Source: CAXBDP01 sp041689935 (GTDB lineage: Bacteria > Bacteroidota > Bacteroidia > Cytophagales > Cyclobacteriaceae). From it: DNA of 64,000 nucleotides. The position numbers were made by a program, and so were the translations under genes. The stretch spans positions 58,542 through 122,541 of the forward strand of contig JBDNFI010000057.1 in assembly GCA_041689935.1 (NCBI GenBank), in the 5' to 3' direction. Shown piece after piece: positions 63,571-64,000 of this stretch. The notes beneath the pieces were generated by a model, which saw nothing but the letters and a program-made list of their open reading frames with translations, was not told the DNA's origin and did not search any database. Each line of letters begins with the position of its first letter. Position 1 is the first letter of the stretch.

Positions 63571-63716
63571 AAATTAATTTAACTTCGAGATTAATTGTTT
63601 CTCTTGTGTATTTCCTAGTGGTTCTTAATTGACTTCAGATTATTCTACTAGTGGTAAGAGGATAAATGAACTCAGGCTATAGCCAAACCTCTTTTTATTC
63701 AAAGCTAGATTCTTAT

Positions 63717-64000
63717 TCACCAAGAATACTTATAAAACACAAAAACATCATCACTCTCAGGTTCTATGGGCAAAAACACTAAATTATTTCCTGGGTATAG
63801 AATAGGTTGAGGTTTTATGTAATTTGGCAAAACTACATCCCAGAGTATTTCACCATTATTATCCCACGCAACCAAGTGCTTTTCGATTGGAACATTTTCC
63901 TTTCTAAACCAATATGTTCTCAAAACAATTTAGCATCTGCATGATAAATAGATGGACTACCTCCAAAAGGACTAAAGAAAAAATTTACCACATTACTTAC
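63717..64000 (-). pseudogene. Copy of the DUF4221-like propeller gene, frameshifted, partial
   Basis: Near-identical to 60091-60375. The stretch CTCAAAAAC of copy 1 (60293-60301) reads CTCAAAAC here, a one-base deletion that breaks the frame near 63923; after it the sequence still matches copy 1 to the window end. The upstream part is outside the window. Confidence 0.85.

Larger units (their letters stand above)
63283..64000. repeat. Duplicated segment, copy 2 (open at window edge)
   Basis: Matches 59621-60375 in the same order and direction. Continues beyond the window. Confidence 0.85.

Noticed and set aside
1..64000. CRISPR array, prophage, integrase or complete insertion sequence
   Set aside because: No regularly spaced repeats of 25-40 bp, no transposase or integrase frames and no phage structural genes were seen.
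1..64000. GCGGGAGG as a ribosome binding site or a protein-coding repeat
   Set aside because: Most copies lie inside genes, in both orientations and several codon phases, far from starts; only the copy at 33085 is placed as a ribosome binding site would be.

Overview
The window looks like chromosomal DNA of a free-living, aerobic member of the Bacteroidota, probably Cytophagia/Cytophagales. The grounds are a short (287 aa) primary sigma factor, promoters of the TTTG-N19/21-TAnnTTTG type in front of rpsO and a tRNA, LptF/G, DUF3078, DUF5777 and DUF4221 families that are typical of the phylum, AT-rich DNA and very few Shine-Dalgarno sequences. The genus cannot be fixed from the sequence alone.

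Layout. 0-16 kb is mostly a leftward block of housekeeping genes: trxB, rpoD, pnp, rpsO, an LptF/G permease, a START-like protein, the thrS-infC-rpmI-rplT translation cluster (infC begins at AUU), a SanA-like protein, and parE-parC. A tRNA-Met with promoter and terminator sits in the middle on the other strand. 16-24 kb holds small membrane proteins and lipoproteins, a redox-dead ArsC-like protein, 3-hydroxybutyryl-CoA dehydrogenase, flavoproteins, dapD and a glycosyltransferase. 23.2-27 kb is a Mn/Fe/Zn uptake operon: a DtxR/MntR repressor with operator-like palindromes, a binding protein, an ATPase, and a permease that itself carries a second DtxR-like domain. 27-34 kb carries aromatic and fatty-acid catabolism (tryptophan dioxygenase, glutaryl-CoA dehydrogenase, an FMO-SDR operon, acyl-CoA-binding protein) plus rsmE. 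34-52.5 kb is a mosaic of small operons: a fused SpmA-SpmB protein, SRAP, a Rieske-YceI-DUF5777 operon, cysteine synthesis (cysE-cysK type) followed by an ArsR regulator with its own palindrome, M28 peptidase, a PLP decarboxylase, and a CDF transporter with a Cys-rich tail.

52.5-64 kb is more accessory. Ferritin is followed by a decayed-looking lipoprotein whose glycine-zipper C-terminus lies in another frame, then a two-TM protein; similar terminators lie at both edges of this cassette. After htrA, a 2Fe-2S ferredoxin and a NUDIX hydrolase comes an ECF sigma-membrane protein-serine hydrolase operon. Facing it is a leftward operon of a tiny four-cysteine exported peptide, a DUF4221 beta-propeller lipoprotein, a thioredoxin-like lipoprotein and an N-truncated propeller. 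The hydrolase 3' end plus the propeller 3' end is present again as broken copies at the right edge, next to a palindromic repeat that also occurs upstream of the sigma gene.

The strongest unexplained signal is a scattered octamer, GCGGGAGG. I located 36 exact copies on the two strands, in coding and non-coding DNA, where chance would give fewer than one. It differs at one position from a Haemophilus Chi sequence (GCTGGAGG) and at two from E. coli Chi (GCTGGTGG), so it is a good candidate recombination hotspot signal for this lineage.
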